A DNA stretch of 64,000 bases from Ptychodera flava (GCF_041260155.1 NC_091936.1:42066963-42130962), one strand, 5' to 3'; shown: positions 51,501 through 64,000, counted from the stretch's first letter. Program-made: numbers and translations. The notes: generated from the letters alone by a model not told the origin.

Positions 51501-54500
51501 AAGACAGTATCTAATTGACCTTGATCCACAAAACAAAAAAAGTTTAGATGTCATAGAAACAAGCATTATCGTCATGGTGATGGACATTGACAATGCACCA
51601 ACAACAGCAACACAGGTATGTGCTTACTTGAAGAATGAAAAGATTATATATTGTAACAGCAATTTCAGTAAGATCTTTCTGATAGACATGATATTTACTG
51701 GTTAGCTTGTGAAATGCAGTTGCATGATATTCTTGTATTGCATCTTATGAAATCACCAACAGATAGCAACTTTGTCAATCTGCGGACCTGATGTCTACAA
51801 CCGATGGTTTGACAAAGCATCTTGCATCATCAACTACAGCAATGGAGTGATGGGAACCAACTGTGACGTACGTATACATGCAGACTGTTTGTTGCTAAGA
51901 GACTTTGAAACTTTTTTAAGGATTCCCCTTTTGAAGTTATATCGGAATTCTTCATGAATATTTCAATTTTACAGAGAAAAAGACAGTAAGAGACAGATGA
52001 GAGAGCAGAGAAAGAAAGAGAAACAGAGACAGACAGAGAGACAAATACTGATACATAGACAGAGAGACAAACAGACAGAATTGTCTTAAGACTGAATATG
52101 ATTTAAATCTGGACTGAGAGTTTTTATCAGTATAATGTTATTGTAAGTTTAAAAGTTGTTCTAATTTTTGCTTTGCTTAATCACATCCAGCATTCACCAA
52201 CTGATGCCATTGCTGCTATATATGGTGCAAATTATTTGCATGAAATACTCAGAAACACTGATGTGACATGGACTGTAAGTTATTATTATTATATAGTAAA
52301 TTATGCAAATGTCAAAATATTATATGCAATATATTTTTACAGCTTCCAGGAGATGACCAAATAAAAGCTGTTGATGGCATTTTAGTTTCAGTTTCGAAAG
52401 CAAACACTCTGGTTCATCTTTCTGCATTTGCAGAAAAAATGGAAATGCACAGAAAAAAATTGGAAAAAAACATGTTTTTGTCCCTTCATTCACAAGCCAA
52501 CAGATTCACCAATATAATAATTTTTGTGTTTTTTAATGTTAAAGATTTCTGTTATTTTCAAGAATGCACAATTTTATTACTTCTTGCAATCCATTCTAAC
52601 GTTAAAATCAAATATGCAGACTAGAACTTGATTTAGGGTTCTCATCTAGAAACAGACTTAAACCTTTAAATTTTAATTTGCTTGATCATCTTCATTTCAA
52701 ATAAACACTGATATGATTTTAACCAAACTCAAAAACACAAACATCATTTTCTAGTACATATGTAGTGAATATTTATTTTATTTCTTAGGTAGAGTCACTT
52801 GTTGGCATAATCTAATATGATGTAAATAATGTGTTTTGTTAGTCATTTTATTTTTTCTGTCTTATATTCATAAGTCAAATGAGGAGAAGCAGTTATTTTC
52901 TTTACCCTTTGCACCCTGACCCCCTGGTACTCTATGACATCATTGGACATTTCTGTCCGAGCCGGGTTCAAAGGGTTAATAAGCCTAAATTAATATGTAA
53001 TTGCCATGCAATTGACGATACATTTTTCCTATCAATTTCTCATAACAAATTTGCAGTCAATAGAATTATTGTTGCTACACACAGTAGAAAATCTTGGATG
53101 TGGTGTGCATTATAATAGTGAACCTGCACTGGTTACAAGCATGTTATCTGATATAATTGTTGTGTGTTCTTTGAAGGAAAGACCTGCTCCGGAGAGAGAT
53201 TTACCTCCCCCAGAGGAGGTGAAATTTATTGTTGATGAGAAGATCAAAAAGGATATCAGACTTTCTGCTGAACATTATCTTGAGAGGGTAAGATTATAGT
53301 GTGAATTCACCGGAGCAAAATACTAGTAACTGCTCTTCTGTGCGTGAGAATATTAATCTTGGGTCAGTTGTCTGGTTTAGAGGTGGGTATACAGACATGT
53401 ATCTTTTGCGAACTGCCTTCTTTATACCAGCGGTGATTTCCGATGGGAGTTCATTAATGTGGCAAAAATTTCTATGGGATATATCCTTTTTAAAAGAAAC
53501 ACTATTCAGATCAAAATAATTGTTGTATATAATTCCTAATGAACAAATCTGTAGAGGGGTGATCTAAAATAGAATTTAATTTGAAAATTTTAGAAAGAAG
53601 TTTACAGGACAGCAAATTGTATTAGATTAGACAACCGTTAAGTAGCTTTCTAACTTAAAGCTAAATTTCACAGTTTCCATTTTAGTAGAAAATTAGGCAA
53701 TCCAATTTTAGCTTTCTTAACCCCAAGCTGAACTTTCTAGATAAGATCAAAAAAATAATTCTGCACTGTACTAGAATTTTGCATTTTGAATGTACTGGAT
53801 ATTATGTGTAGTCAACAGAAATATTATAATACATTGATCAAAACTTTTCTAAATTCTCACTTCAGTTATTGATTTGTCAAAGATTAATCATATCTGAACA
53901 TTTATCTTTCAGGCAAGTAACTTGGATGTGCTTTTCCAGAGTTATGATTCATATGGAAAATCCCTTATCCGGGCTTTCCAGATGCATCCGGACACTTTTG
54001 TGCAACAAGTCCTGCAGCTAGCTTACTTTAAAGTCCATAGAAAGTAAGTAAGATTTAACAAGCTTTTTTACAAGAAGTATAAACTATTTGGAGAATATTA
54101 CTGTACATATTTTGCAAAAAAGCTTTTCACAACTCTTCATTGCACCAGTGGTAGACATTTACAGTCATCTAGTTTCAGATTGCTGTTGTCATATCATTTC
54201 ATGTTTTAGTTTTAAGCTTTGAGAGTTACAATACAACCAGTCAATAGTTTGAGTTTTGTCATGGAGTTGATCGCTTGTGAAAATTTATTTATCCATCACG
54301 GTGTCATCAATATCTTGGTCTGATTTAATATTCTTTCAGTTTATGATACACTTGTTCAGAATCATTTTCATTGATTCATGTTATTTTTTTTGCATTTATT
54401 ATCTATAATTTCCTTTATTATTTTGCTTTATGTCCATTTGTCTTTTCATTTTAGTTTGATAACTTTATGGTAGATTGCATCATTTGAAATGTAATTAATA

Positions 54501-56802
54501 TAATTTTCTAAATAATGGTGTTTTACACAATGAGAAGTATAAGACACAGTTTTGAAAACTGTTTTGGAAATGGATACACCTGATAAAAATTCACACCAGC
54601 CGTGTTCATATTTTTTAAACGTTTTACAGACCAGCTCCTACCTATGAGACTGCCACAACCAGACAGTTCTACCATGGACGAACAGACACTGTCAGATCAT
54701 GCACACAGGAAGTGGTGAATTGGTGCAAGGCCATGGCTGACCCTAAAACACCTGTAAGTATGGAAATGAATATTGACCAAGTTTAAGTTCAATGTCCCAA
54801 ATACATCATTCAACAGACAGGAAAACAATATGAAAGGTTACATGTGAATGAAAAGAATAGATATCTAAAATACCAGTCTCTTGTAAATACAGACTACCGT
54901 ACCATCAGAAAAAGGAAAGTTAGACAATGTTAAGATGCCTCAGTGAGCTCAGTTGATATGATGGTTATAGTCACAAAGTGTGATTGAAAAATTTTGGCAT
55001 AATATGAAGCATACTATGCATCACTATAAAGGAAAAGGTTTATTACAATCTATGGAATTGTCAGTGATGACATTTGTTTTACCTCTTGCATCTTCATCAA
55101 AATTATTTGTGATGATCAAGAAATCAAACACTCAAAATGTCTACTAAAACTATCATTTGGCATACATTTTTATCATTCTTATTGTCAGGATAGACTGGAA
55201 TATTGCAGCTCTTATTGGTACTAGATTCTTTTCTGTTGTCTTTAGATTCCTGTGAAATTAGATTTGTTCAAAAAATCGGTGAAAAAACACAGTCAACTAA
55301 TGTTAGAAGCTGTGAATGGCCAGGCATTCGACAGACACTTTCTCGGTTTGCAAATCTTGGCACAAGCCAGTGGAGTGCCCATGCCGGAGATATTCCAAGA
55401 TACTGCCTGGACAAAGAGGTGAGAGGTATATTGCTTAAAGCAGATTTAATTCTGATCTTTATTCATGTGGTCGAAGTTAATTTACAGTTACTGACTTTTA
55501 TGGCCATATGAATACAGAGATCATCTGTTGTCACTGTCTTGTATAAAGTTGTCTATGAGTTATTTATAGTTGAAAATTGGCTAAATATATTTTATCGTTA
55601 AGTTTTGCATCAGATGGTTGATGACATCTCGTTGCTTTAACAATGCTCAAATTCTTCAACTAGAAGATAAATTAGAGATTTGGCAGAGAGATTTTCACTC
55701 CATGACACTCCTTCCCAAAGAATCGAAGTTACCTGACTGTGAATGATATCTTTCAGTCTTACTAGTTTATGGATCACTTCATTTTGGATTTTAATTCCTT
55801 TAAGTTATGACAATTATACAAACAGGTTAATATTTTTTTATTGCTTGCTTGTAAATACAGGATTTACATCACATTTATGGCAATAAAAGTGTGATACAAA
55901 AATAAGTTAAAATTTTCTTCAATAAAGATAAAGTATTACAGTATAATAATAGTAGCTAATAATAAATATAACTAGGTATTTCTTTGTTTATATAAAGTAA
56001 AGAAAATAAATGATATATGACAATACATACTTGATAAGTGTAATGAATTGATATATTAAAATATATTCATATTTTCCAAAACACAGTGGTGGAAATGGCC
56101 AGTTTGTTCTGTCTACCAGTTTAGTTGGCTACTCTCAGACAATAGGTGGGTGTGCCCCATTGGTACACAATGGATACGGGATTACTTATATCATCCTTGA
56201 TAAAAGGTATGTACTGGCTGTCAGTTATGACTTCATGTGTGATGATTCCTTGTATCAGTGCTTCATATAAAATCAGAAAGAAACAGATTTCAGTTGTGTT
56301 TTGTACCGTATAATTGCAGCTCTTTCCATGAGCATATATGTCAACACACACCCACCCACACATCCCCACATTCTCCCTCCCCACACACATATATATATGC
56401 ATTTTGCAATCTTCAGACTATCTTTTTAGTCTAAAGATAGCTAGATGAATTAAACTTAAGTAACAGACACAATGCTTGAAGTAATAATGTAGATAACCTA
56501 GGTGGTGCTTTTTCATTCCATTTTTGGAAAATCCATGACATACTGAGCCTGCATCCTAGGCATTTACCTGAAATACCATACCATACCATCACATTATAAC
56601 TTAAGTGTGAAATGGGTACAAAATATCCAAAGGTTTTCAAGAAGCAATAATACTCAGCTGAGATGATTCTGCTTCTTTCAGACTTGGTTTCACAGTGACA
56701 GCTTGGAAAGACAACCAAGAGACTGATGTTCACAAATTCTACAACGCTGTGGTGGAAACTCTCAATGGCATGAGAGCAATGTCCAGCAACCATAATATAT
56801 AA
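45563..56802 (+). CDS. CROT: Peroxisomal carnitine O-octanoyltransferase (CROT), 15 exons, complete
   Basis: Exons 45563-45671, 48593-48717, 49022-49203, 49903-50036, 50856-50964, 51081-51174, 51499-51615, 51763-51867, 52191-52274, 53177-53287, 53913-54043, 54630-54753, 55246-55418, 56087-56206, 56682-56802 give 612 residues, the length of human CROT. CROT swaps CoA for carnitine on medium-chain acyl groups so they can leave peroxisomes. The start TFQYQDSLPSLPVPPL matches the CROT N-terminus and family signature. Further matches: YGGPYPFHEDIWPPQPGTQL, NGVMGTNCD followed by HSPTDA (catalytic His326; human His327), FIVDEKI, ETATTRQFYHGRTDTVRSCT, and the carnitine/CoA-site run FVLSTSLVGYSQT. The C-terminus is SSNHNI, not a recognisable PTS1 tripeptide (human ends THL), so peroxisomal import is uncertain. 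A tandem paralogue starts at 63863. Confidence 0.96.
48901..48922 (+). repeat. (CA)n microsatellite
   Basis: About 11 CA units in the CROT intron between exons 2 and 3. Confidence 0.9.
50107..50329. repeat. Dispersed ~225-bp repeat with TTAACCCTTT-type ends, copy 2
   Basis: It begins TAACTCTTTGAGTGCTGTAA and ends GGCATTCAAAGGGTTA, inverse to the start. Inside are CCAAAATTTTAGT and AAATTGACTGGGG, as in the copies at 2355-2582 and 61778-61953. In a CROT intron. Confidence 0.65.
51980..52080 (+). repeat. Purine-rich AGAC/AGAG simple repeat
   Basis: Degenerate AGACAGAGAGACAAA units over about 100 bases in a CROT intron. One strand is almost wholly purine. Confidence 0.8.
52902..52979. repeat. 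78-bp MITE-like repeat with TTACCCTTTG ends
   Basis: TTACCCTTTGCACCC at the left and GGGTTCAAAGGGTTAA at the right are inverse to each other. The interior is CTGACC..GAGCC. Short ends resemble those of the TTAACCCTTT families elsewhere in the window. In the CROT intron before exon 53177. Confidence 0.6.
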
Positions 56803-56964
56803 CATACTGAACAGTTTTAACACACCCATCTGTTGGTGTGTTTTCATTTGCAACATTCCCTAAATCCAATTGAACCGATAAGTACTAAAACCAAATGACT
56901 CTTTTATCAGAAAGTAAGAATTAAACTATGAAACAAACAGAAACAATGTTGTTTTTCTGTCAGA

Positions 56965-56970
56965 AATAAA
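56965..56970 (+). other. Polyadenylation signal AATAAA for CROT
   Basis: First canonical hexamer, about 163 bases after the TAA stop at 56800-56802. Confidence 0.6.
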
Positions 56971-59824
56971 ATTGGGGATATTTTTTCTAGTATTTGAGTT
57001 TGGTTTTAGCACAGACAAATATATAAGAGACTAGCAACGGGCATTGTTCAAGGTGTGAAGCGGTTACGTAAGCCATCCATGTTTGCCTCGCCTCAGGAAT
57101 AAGCTCTCCACTCTCTTTTCTGAAGAGTGCCGACTATGCACCCATCGGTAATTTCTGGATTTTCGCTAGTTTTTAAGCGAAAGTATGTTCGGCAAAGTTC
57201 GTGTTGTTGTCAGTTTGTGCTGAACAGAATTGGCGTGCTGGCGAAAACTGGAAAGTTTTGAGCATCAGGGAGGTGAGTTTTACCATTTTAAAAATTCCTC
57301 TCACCTTTTTATGAATATATAATGAGCGCGTTTGAACCAAATTTGAAAGTCTTTTATCGATACTGTCAGATTTTACTCAATGGTTTACGGTCCGTCATAC
57401 AGTCTTTTACACGTTCGTCAAGGAAGGACATGTTTATGAAACTGCTGGTGTGTTATGTTTTGATTGGCGTGAAGCAGTGTTTCTGCCCTGAGAGCTCACA
57501 AAGTAACTATGGTTGCTATGCGACTGGCAGCACGATGCCATCTCGTCGTAGTTTTCGCATAATCTCGTGCAATTATCAACCACAACAAAGTCTCCAAAAA
57601 GTTTAACACCTTTGAAGCTCATTTTAATATAAAAAACCAATAGTCTACCGAGACGACCATGGAACAAAAGGCATGCCGTGTTGCTAGTCTGTTCTATATT
57701 TGTCTGTGGTTTAGTAATAAAATTTAATGAGTTCACATCATGTACTTTTTGATCAATAATTATAATTGACAAATATTCTGAAATGTTAACTTTTCATAGT
57801 GTAAGGAACATATCTGCTTGTAAATTTCAGACCAATAATTGAAAGTGTCTCTTTATTATTGTAACAAACACTGAATTACTCAGCCAATCACATTAATACA
57901 CTGTGATCATGTGACTAGATCATTACATTTTCTCCATCAAATTTTACCAGGCATGATTTGTCAAGTTAAACTCATGAATTTCCTATTCTTTCAGTTAGAG
58001 TGATGAAATAAATGTTAGAAGATTAAAAAAAAAACTATTTCAAGATAGGAGAAATCAAGCAAATGACAAAAAGATATTCAGAATATTGAATATTTCCATA
58101 GACAGAAATTTTTGCACCACTTTTCTCCATTCGGTCAACCTCAGAACACCTTTATTTCCGGTATAATTGCATCATGGGTAATTTACCCCAAATATGGCTT
58201 CTTCAGTGAATGAGAGCCAACACCCTAAGGGTGTGTACATCTGCCAAAATAGACAAGGCAGATGTACACGTAATTAAGAGGGAGGTACAGTGCAGTGGAA
58301 GTGGTCGATCTTTGTGGTTACTGATACATGTATAATGTTTACTGCATCAATGCTCAATGCTCAGGACTATTAAACATCTGCCAGGCATATCACTTCCCTG
58401 CTGCTTAGTCAGCAAAAAGTAGAATTGAGCTAAAAACCTGCAATTTCATGTATTTTCACCTACTTAGCATATGGTATGCTCTTGGTTTAGTCAGTAAAAG
58501 TCATGCTGACAGTATCTATGTTTTTAGAGGCCTGCAAATATTTAAGTCTTTGTTAAAATGCGACATATTTGTCAGTGGTTTCTACCAATAAAAACTGATG
58601 ATGAATTAAAAACTTGGCTGGATAATGGTTAAACTTGATAAAAAGGAAAACAATGGTTTACCTTGATGATCTTTTTCAATTGCCCTTTTTAAGGGAATGT
58701 GTATCTTGAAGCAGAAAGCTTTAAACTTTTTGAAACTTTAGAATGATTGAAAAATGTTTCTGTTGGTTGACATTTCAATCTGTTGCAGCTTCTCATGACA
58801 TTGGCATCTGAAATAACTGGCCCTTAGGGGGATTGTAGTTAGATCATCTTGTAAAAACCTCAACTTTTTGAATTTTCATTTGCTCTATATTTATTGCCTT
58901 TGTTTCAAGAGATCCATGAGTTCGTATAAAATTACTTTACCATTGGGAACGGTTTTCACAATGTATTCTTTTGTATACTTTCACTGAATGTACTCATCCT
59001 GAACATTTATGTCTGGATTTTTTAGCCTCATCATGACTTCAAAGCCTAACACGAATGCAAAACAAAGATAATTTTAACATTTTCTGTTAGATATTATCGG
59101 TAGGGTATAGCATCTTTCTGCAAAATATTCTGAGAATTTTCAACACATTTTATGATATGAATCACCTGATATAGTTATGTTTCACATTTAAGAGAGATGA
59201 TTTTAGACTTTTAATTTATCTAAAGCTGCAATACACAAATCATTAACATTTATCACTGAATCATAAAAAGAAGAATAAAGATTATAATAAACATGTGCCT
59301 TGAAGGTATTTTTAATAACCGTTAATATTGCAAGTTTACAGATAAATTAGGATATAAAATGGTGCAATGTCAGTGATAGATTATCATGTATGTTGCGTTC
59401 AGATTTGTTTAAACATTCATTTAAGTCACTTTTTTATGGTGTTTTGTATACTGTAGTCCTTTATCTTGTGGTTGAAGTCTTATCCCTGACATATCAATTA
59501 AATGAAGGTTTTAAACATACTGCTTATCCTGATTGTTCTCTTTCTTTCGTAGGTTGGTAGGGCCATACAAATGACCTTTGACCCTCTGACCACAGAATTG
59601 TCAAAAGAAAATTTTGTTTGAACAAATTCATCAAAGTTATATCACTGGAACAGCGCCACTATTTAAGGGGGGCCATCATTATTTATGGCTGGTGGGCCAG
59701 AGGAATCTGAGGGGGGGGGGGCATTCAAAACATTGAAAACTACAAGCGGGTGTTGCTCAAAATGTTGAGAGAAAGAATGGGGTTACTCAATTTTTGGTGC
59801 AAAATCAATTGAAACAACTGTCAG
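56971..59824. other. Intergenic DNA between CROT copies; CpG-richer patch at 57040-57272
   Basis: The patch at 57040-57272 ends in a strong donor (GGGAG|GTGAGTTT, donor at 57273). It may be the promoter and untranslated first exon of the second CROT copy at 63863, with acceptor 63819-63820 (inference). The rest is AT-rich with no recognised coding exon. A short hairpin (GTGTACATCTGCC / GGCAGATGTACAC) lies at 58233-58269. Confidence 0.4.
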
Positions 59825-60125
59825 ATTGCACCATTGCACACATCAATTTCTCAAAGTTTTCGACGCGAGAGGGGGAAGACCCAACTCTAGTGCTCTCCCC
59901 TTGGGGTATTCTAACAGTTTTACTAGTAAAAAAGCATTGATAACACCTTTTAGATTGCACCATTGCACACATCAAAGTCTCAAAACTTTTGATTCGAGAG
60001 GGGGACACCCCTCTCGTGCTCTCCCCTTAGAGTGTTCTAACAGTTTTACTAGCAAAAAAGCATTGATAAAATCTTTTAGATTGCACCATTGCACACATCA
60101 ATTTCTCAAAATTTTCCATGAAAGA
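59825..60125. repeat. Three tandem copies of a 126-129-bp repeat
   Basis: Copies begin at 59825, 59954 and 60080 with ATTGCACCATTGCACACATC. The first two are full (through GCTCTCCCCTT and AGTTTTACTAG(C/T)AAAAAAGC), the third is truncated. Poly-G/poly-C tracts at about 59710-59723 and 60175-60186 flank the array. Open frames here are repeat artefacts. Confidence 0.9.
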
Positions 60126-61050
60126 TAGGGGACATCCCCGTCTGACATTTTGCCCCTCAGTTTCTTGTGTGTGTCCCCCCCCCCCTACTATCAATTTCTT
60201 CTTTCAGATATCCTAGTGAAACCCTGTCATAATATCCATCCAAATTAAACAATACTGTATGGTTGGATACTGGTCATCGCTTGAGCTTTTATATCTATAT
60301 TTTGATGTGACATTGAATTTCATTTTGTTGGTTTCACCTTTTTCAACCGTCATGAGATAACTCATGATAATCTAGCAGAATACACGAGGATTTGAGAAGT
60401 CTTGACTAGTGCTGTATTTTTGTACATTTTACAAATACATGTATTGATATTTAACTTTTCTAAATGGGGTGGGGGTCAGTCAAAATTTCTGTGTTAGAGA
60501 GAGGGGTTGTACTCGAAATTGAGTTGCCGATGAAATTCCTCCTACTCCCCCCCCCTACCGTAAATGATGACTGCTCCCTAAATACTGGGTATAGCGAAAA
60601 ACATTTCATTTTCTTAGTAAACGGTCATTCAATCTCGTGAGGGCGCTGTACATATCAAGCTAGCTGCTTGCACTGGGTGACCTACATTCTTGTGCACGAC
60701 CTACAAATAATATACTGGCCTTACCTGTCTAAGCTTCCCCCAACAGCAAGATACCTTCACCCCACAGCGATGTTTATGTGAAACGAGTCGACGGTCGAGG
60801 TCGTAGTCCACGTCTCAGCGCTGTTGGTCAGCAAACTGCACTTGCCGTATCGACGATCAGCGCTGATATCACGTTCGTTCAACTCTGCCGCAACAACGAT
60901 TAATCTCTGACTCTGGGCCGTCCCTCAACTCAAGCAGACTACCCTTTCTAAGTTTCTTGATTTATTACCCTTAGTCGCAGTCAGTACCGTTGCAGGTAAC
61001 AATTTTAGACGTTTTGTTCATAATCGTTATCATCATCACAGTCCCTCCGT
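60126..61050. promoter_or_regulatory. Intergenic, with a CpG-dense patch at about 60620-60950
   Basis: CpG is very dense at about 60770-60900, unlike the flanks. On the minus strand the patch ends in a good splice donor (CTTAGACAG|GTAAGG, near 60725), so it could be the promoter and untranslated exon of an unseen minus-strand transcript. No coding sequence is recognisable. Confidence 0.3.
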
Positions 61051-63820
61051 CAATCTATAGACAGAAGTGGGGCCACTCTACTGTCAATCACAGCCCCTCT
61101 TTCACCGGCAAATTCCTTTTTTAGCTCTATGCTTTGATATAAACAACATGCAGTTACACCTTTAATAGTGTAGTCTAGGTGACGTTTACTACAGTTTAGC
61201 ATTTATGCTTGTTATTTACATGTCATTTTAACAGTAAATTACAACATTTTCACGTTTTCCAATTCCATGCTGTTAAATCGCAAACTAGAGGACGTGTTAC
61301 CTTCAACCATAGATGTTAAAAAGATACTTTCTCAACTTTTGTCTATACTGCACAAGTTAGGGTAATTCAGTACACCTTAGGTTTCAAGACGTAGACTGAT
61401 GGTGGTATCAGCTTACAGTTACACTGTCAGGAGACGGTCCCTCCATTGAGGAAGAAACATGGTGTGTGGATCATAAACTAGCACACACAGTTTTTCCATG
61501 AAAACACCAAAGATCTCCAGTTTAAATCTACCTCACCTGCAAAATGTAAAGCCTACTGAATCAGTGAATATATATCCGCAATAATCTGCAATAATTATAG
61601 GACTTCGGCAAAGCTCATACTGTTAATGATACAAAAGTGCTATCACGGCAAGTTTTGCTGTAATGTTGTGCAATTACAAAGATCATTCTTATAATACACA
61701 ACAAAGCATTAGTTGTTCATCTGAAATAGCTGGTGCTCATTGTCATGGACACATGTAATTTCTTCCAAAAGATATGTTAAACCCTTTGAGAGCTGTAATT
61801 TTCTCCTAGCCAAAATTTTAGTGCAAAATTTTACCACTTTCATGAATTTTTCTACAGTTTTTTCTCAAAACTTTGGCAATAATCTGGGAAAAAATTGACT
61901 GGGGTTTATTTTATAACGGGGACAAAAAATTTGTCCGTGACATCAATGTAACTGATAATGGGATTATTGTTTGGAGTGGATAGAGGGTAACTTAATCATT
62001 GAATTTTCTGAAGGGAATATTACGAGTTTTTTGAAGAAAAACCTATCAGCCATCCTACTTTATTTCATTTACATAAAGGGAAGAAAAATATGTCCTGCAA
62101 GTTCAACCACTCAGGTATCTTGATCATGAAAGAGTAGCTCTGAAAGACCTAAGTTAGAATGTATATAAGTCCATCATCACATCCTGTGTTTTAGCAGCAT
62201 ATGTTAAGGTGATGAGATAAATAACTTCATTACATAAATTTATCATAAGTATTCTAGTTTCCCCATCTTGACTGATAAGTTCTACAAAGCTAAAAGTTTA
62301 CCATCTTCAAGCTTCAACTTTTTGTGCCTGTTTCCTCAGAATTTCAATGATAATGTCAGCTAGTGCAGATGTGTCGTATTTTCAATTTTCTTAAATTGTT
62401 TTCATTTTGTGGGGGAAAAGGTGCCGATTTATGGCAAATTAATTGTCTTATGGAGGTAAAAAAGACCTTTGTCTTCATTCTTGCACTTTTGCTACTGCAA
62501 ATTGTCTGGTCGTTGAAATGATGGAAAGCATTTTGCAATGTAGAGGACCAACTTTGCCCTTGAAAACAATAGATTAGGAGAAACCATGGTGGTGAAAGGG
62601 TTAATTAATCCAGGAAGGATTTGCTTTGAAAAAGTTTACTGAATACCTCGGTGCAATCCCATGATCCCTTACACTGCACCAGAATCACATGACTTGTTGC
62701 ATTCAGATACAGGAAAAGCTTGATCAGTTTTAGGTTCAAATTAGTGTGAAAATGGTTCAATTTGTACATCTGATTTTAGTCAGATCATTGCCTTGAAAAA
62801 AAGTATACCCTGCCATGAAAATGGATGTGTCTTTCACCATCAAGGACAGCTCATTGTTTGAATAGACATTGGAAACAAGAAGTTGAAAATAATGCAGTTG
62901 TCAGCGTTGAATGCATAGAAAAGTCATACATGATGCAATTGAAAAGTACAACATTTTTTCATACTCAGCTTCTGTGGAAGAAATAACTTAGCATTGTTCA
63001 AATTGTTCCTGATAGACTGCAACACCTTTTAAAATAGTCCTACTGTGTCCATATATCCTTTGCCCCTTTAAATAAACTTTATCTGCATACAATTTCATAT
63101 AGCAAGAAATTTCTTTGAAACCTTATATAAGATTTTCATACTGAAAAAAGTGTGTACAGAGTTATAATCATGATGGTAAATTAATTTGTGTGTGCCAAGG
63201 TAACTTTGTATCCTCTCTGACCTCGAACTGTCGCTTCAAAGAGTATCCTTGGTTAACATTGTCCTTGTGCTCAGCATTGTCGTTTGGCCACAGCCCTGCA
63301 TAGGTCAGTACATCAAGCCTATTGAGTAAAGTCCAATCTGAGTGCTACAGGTACCAATTTGTATTTATTTGCGTACTACAAAAGTTCATCAGTATAGTCC
63401 ACTGTACTTCCATAAAGCAGACATCCAGGCCACGCACTGAAAGGTGTATCACTCAGGTGATTTTTCTACTAAGTTCTGCTTTTAGCTAATTGTCTGAAAG
63501 ATTTCTGACTTTTGTGGTATTTTTTCTGAATTGTTTGGTGTTTTTATATTATTTACATTGTATCTCCCTCAGTGAGATAATAATTGTCTGCATATTGTTT
63601 ATTCAATGGTTGTCTAGTAGTGTGTGACCCAGTTCATGTTGACTTCATCCTACATTCCACAATCTACCCTGTGTGTAGTTCTATACTTCCATCTTTCCAC
63701 TTGACATGCATTGCATACCTGTAATAAATTTATCCAATTTCAAAAAATCTGTGACATACTGTCATGCACTTACTCTTTTTTTTTGACATGCAACAAAAAA
63801 CCAACAAATTTCCATGACAG
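61051..63820. other. Intergenic or 5' intron DNA before the second CROT copy
   Basis: AT-rich, no coding exon recognised. It holds a degraded copy of the 2355/50107 repeat (61778-61953: ACCCTTTGAGAGCTGTAATT .. AAAATTGACTGGGG) and a fragment ending AAACCATGGTGGTGAAAGGG at 62568-62605, shared with 14052-14146 and 20762-20797. Confidence 0.45.
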
Positions 63821-63862
63821 GTTTTGTACACATTTGGAGGTACAGTATCCCAGAGGGACAGC

Positions 63863-63971
63863 ATGGCTACAGCATTGGCTGTGAGAGAGAAGACTTTCCA
63901 ATATCAAGATGACCTTCCTTCGATGCCAGTGCCACCATTACAGCAAAGCCTTGACAAGTACCTAGACGCTG
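63863..63971 (+). CDS. CROT: Second carnitine O-octanoyltransferase copy, exon 1 only (continues past window)
   Basis: The ATG at 63863 opens a 109-base coding exon ending in a GTAAGA donor, the same length and phase as exon 1 of the CROT gene at 45563. It encodes MATALAVREKTFQYQ, then DDLPSMPVPPLQQSLDKYLD. Twenty-seven of the 36 complete residues equal those of the first copy. The acceptor at 63819-63820 leaves a 42-base untranslated leader in this exon. The two genes are head-to-tail, about 7 kb apart. The remainder lies beyond position 64000, so function cannot be judged. Confidence 0.9.
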
Positions 63972-64000
63972 GTAAGACTTCTTTCTAGCCATGTTTTTTA

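Noticed and set aside
52342-52624. Open frame after a good acceptor (LPGDDQIKAVDG...) as an extra CROT exon
   Set aside because: CROT reads in frame and in homology directly from exon 52191-52274 to 53177-53287; this segment has no CROT similarity.
57322-57606. 94-codon frame downstream of the CpG patch
   Set aside because: No recognised domain; lies in the presumed intron or promoter flank of the second CROT copy.
59826-60128. Frames with repeated LHHCTHQ-like peptides
   Set aside because: Explained by the 127-bp tandem repeat; no start context or splicing support.

Overview
The window is eukaryotic nuclear DNA from an animal with intron-rich genes, low GC and many small non-autonomous DNA transposons. 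The gene set (polycystin-1 family, Tip60, arylsulfatase A, a vertebrate-like OLAH thioesterase, peroxisomal-type CROT) fits a marine invertebrate deuterostome such as a hemichordate or cephalochordate. That placement is inference from gene content, not a match to a known genome. There is no operon, CRISPR array, recognisable tRNA, rRNA, or retrovirus-like element.

Layout: 1-13402 (+) is the 3' two thirds of a polycystin-1-like channel/receptor gene, 20 exons in one continuous reading frame. 13403-22813 is intergenic, with at least four structurally clear inverted-repeat elements (TTAA-flanked, 8-bp-duplication hAT-like, a large ~0.9 kb element, foldbacks) and two back-to-back palindromes. 22814-24138 (-) is an intronless Tip60/KAT5 gene whose reading frame is shifted twice. 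25068-25204 is a nearly perfect foldback. 28249-31449 (+) is a complete five-exon arylsulfatase A-type gene; it has Asp where sulfatases have a strongly conserved active-site His. 32778-33282 is a nine-copy 56-bp minisatellite. 34652-38816 (-) is a complete six-exon OLAH-type thioesterase II. 45563-56802 (+) is a complete 15-exon CROT gene of 612 residues. 63863-63971 (+) is exon 1 of a second, tandem CROT copy running off the window.

Functionally, the right half looks like a small lipid cluster. OLAH releases medium-chain fatty acids from fatty acid synthase, and CROT moves medium-chain acyl groups onto carnitine. The two are divergent, with a CpG-dense putative promoter patch between them, and CROT is duplicated in tandem. 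I found no clearly new multi-gene system. The most unusual points are the Asp-for-His arylsulfatase, the frame-shifted intronless KAT5, the basic and cysteine-rich long tail on the polycystin, the OLAH/CROT/CROT neighbourhood, and the palindromic elements.
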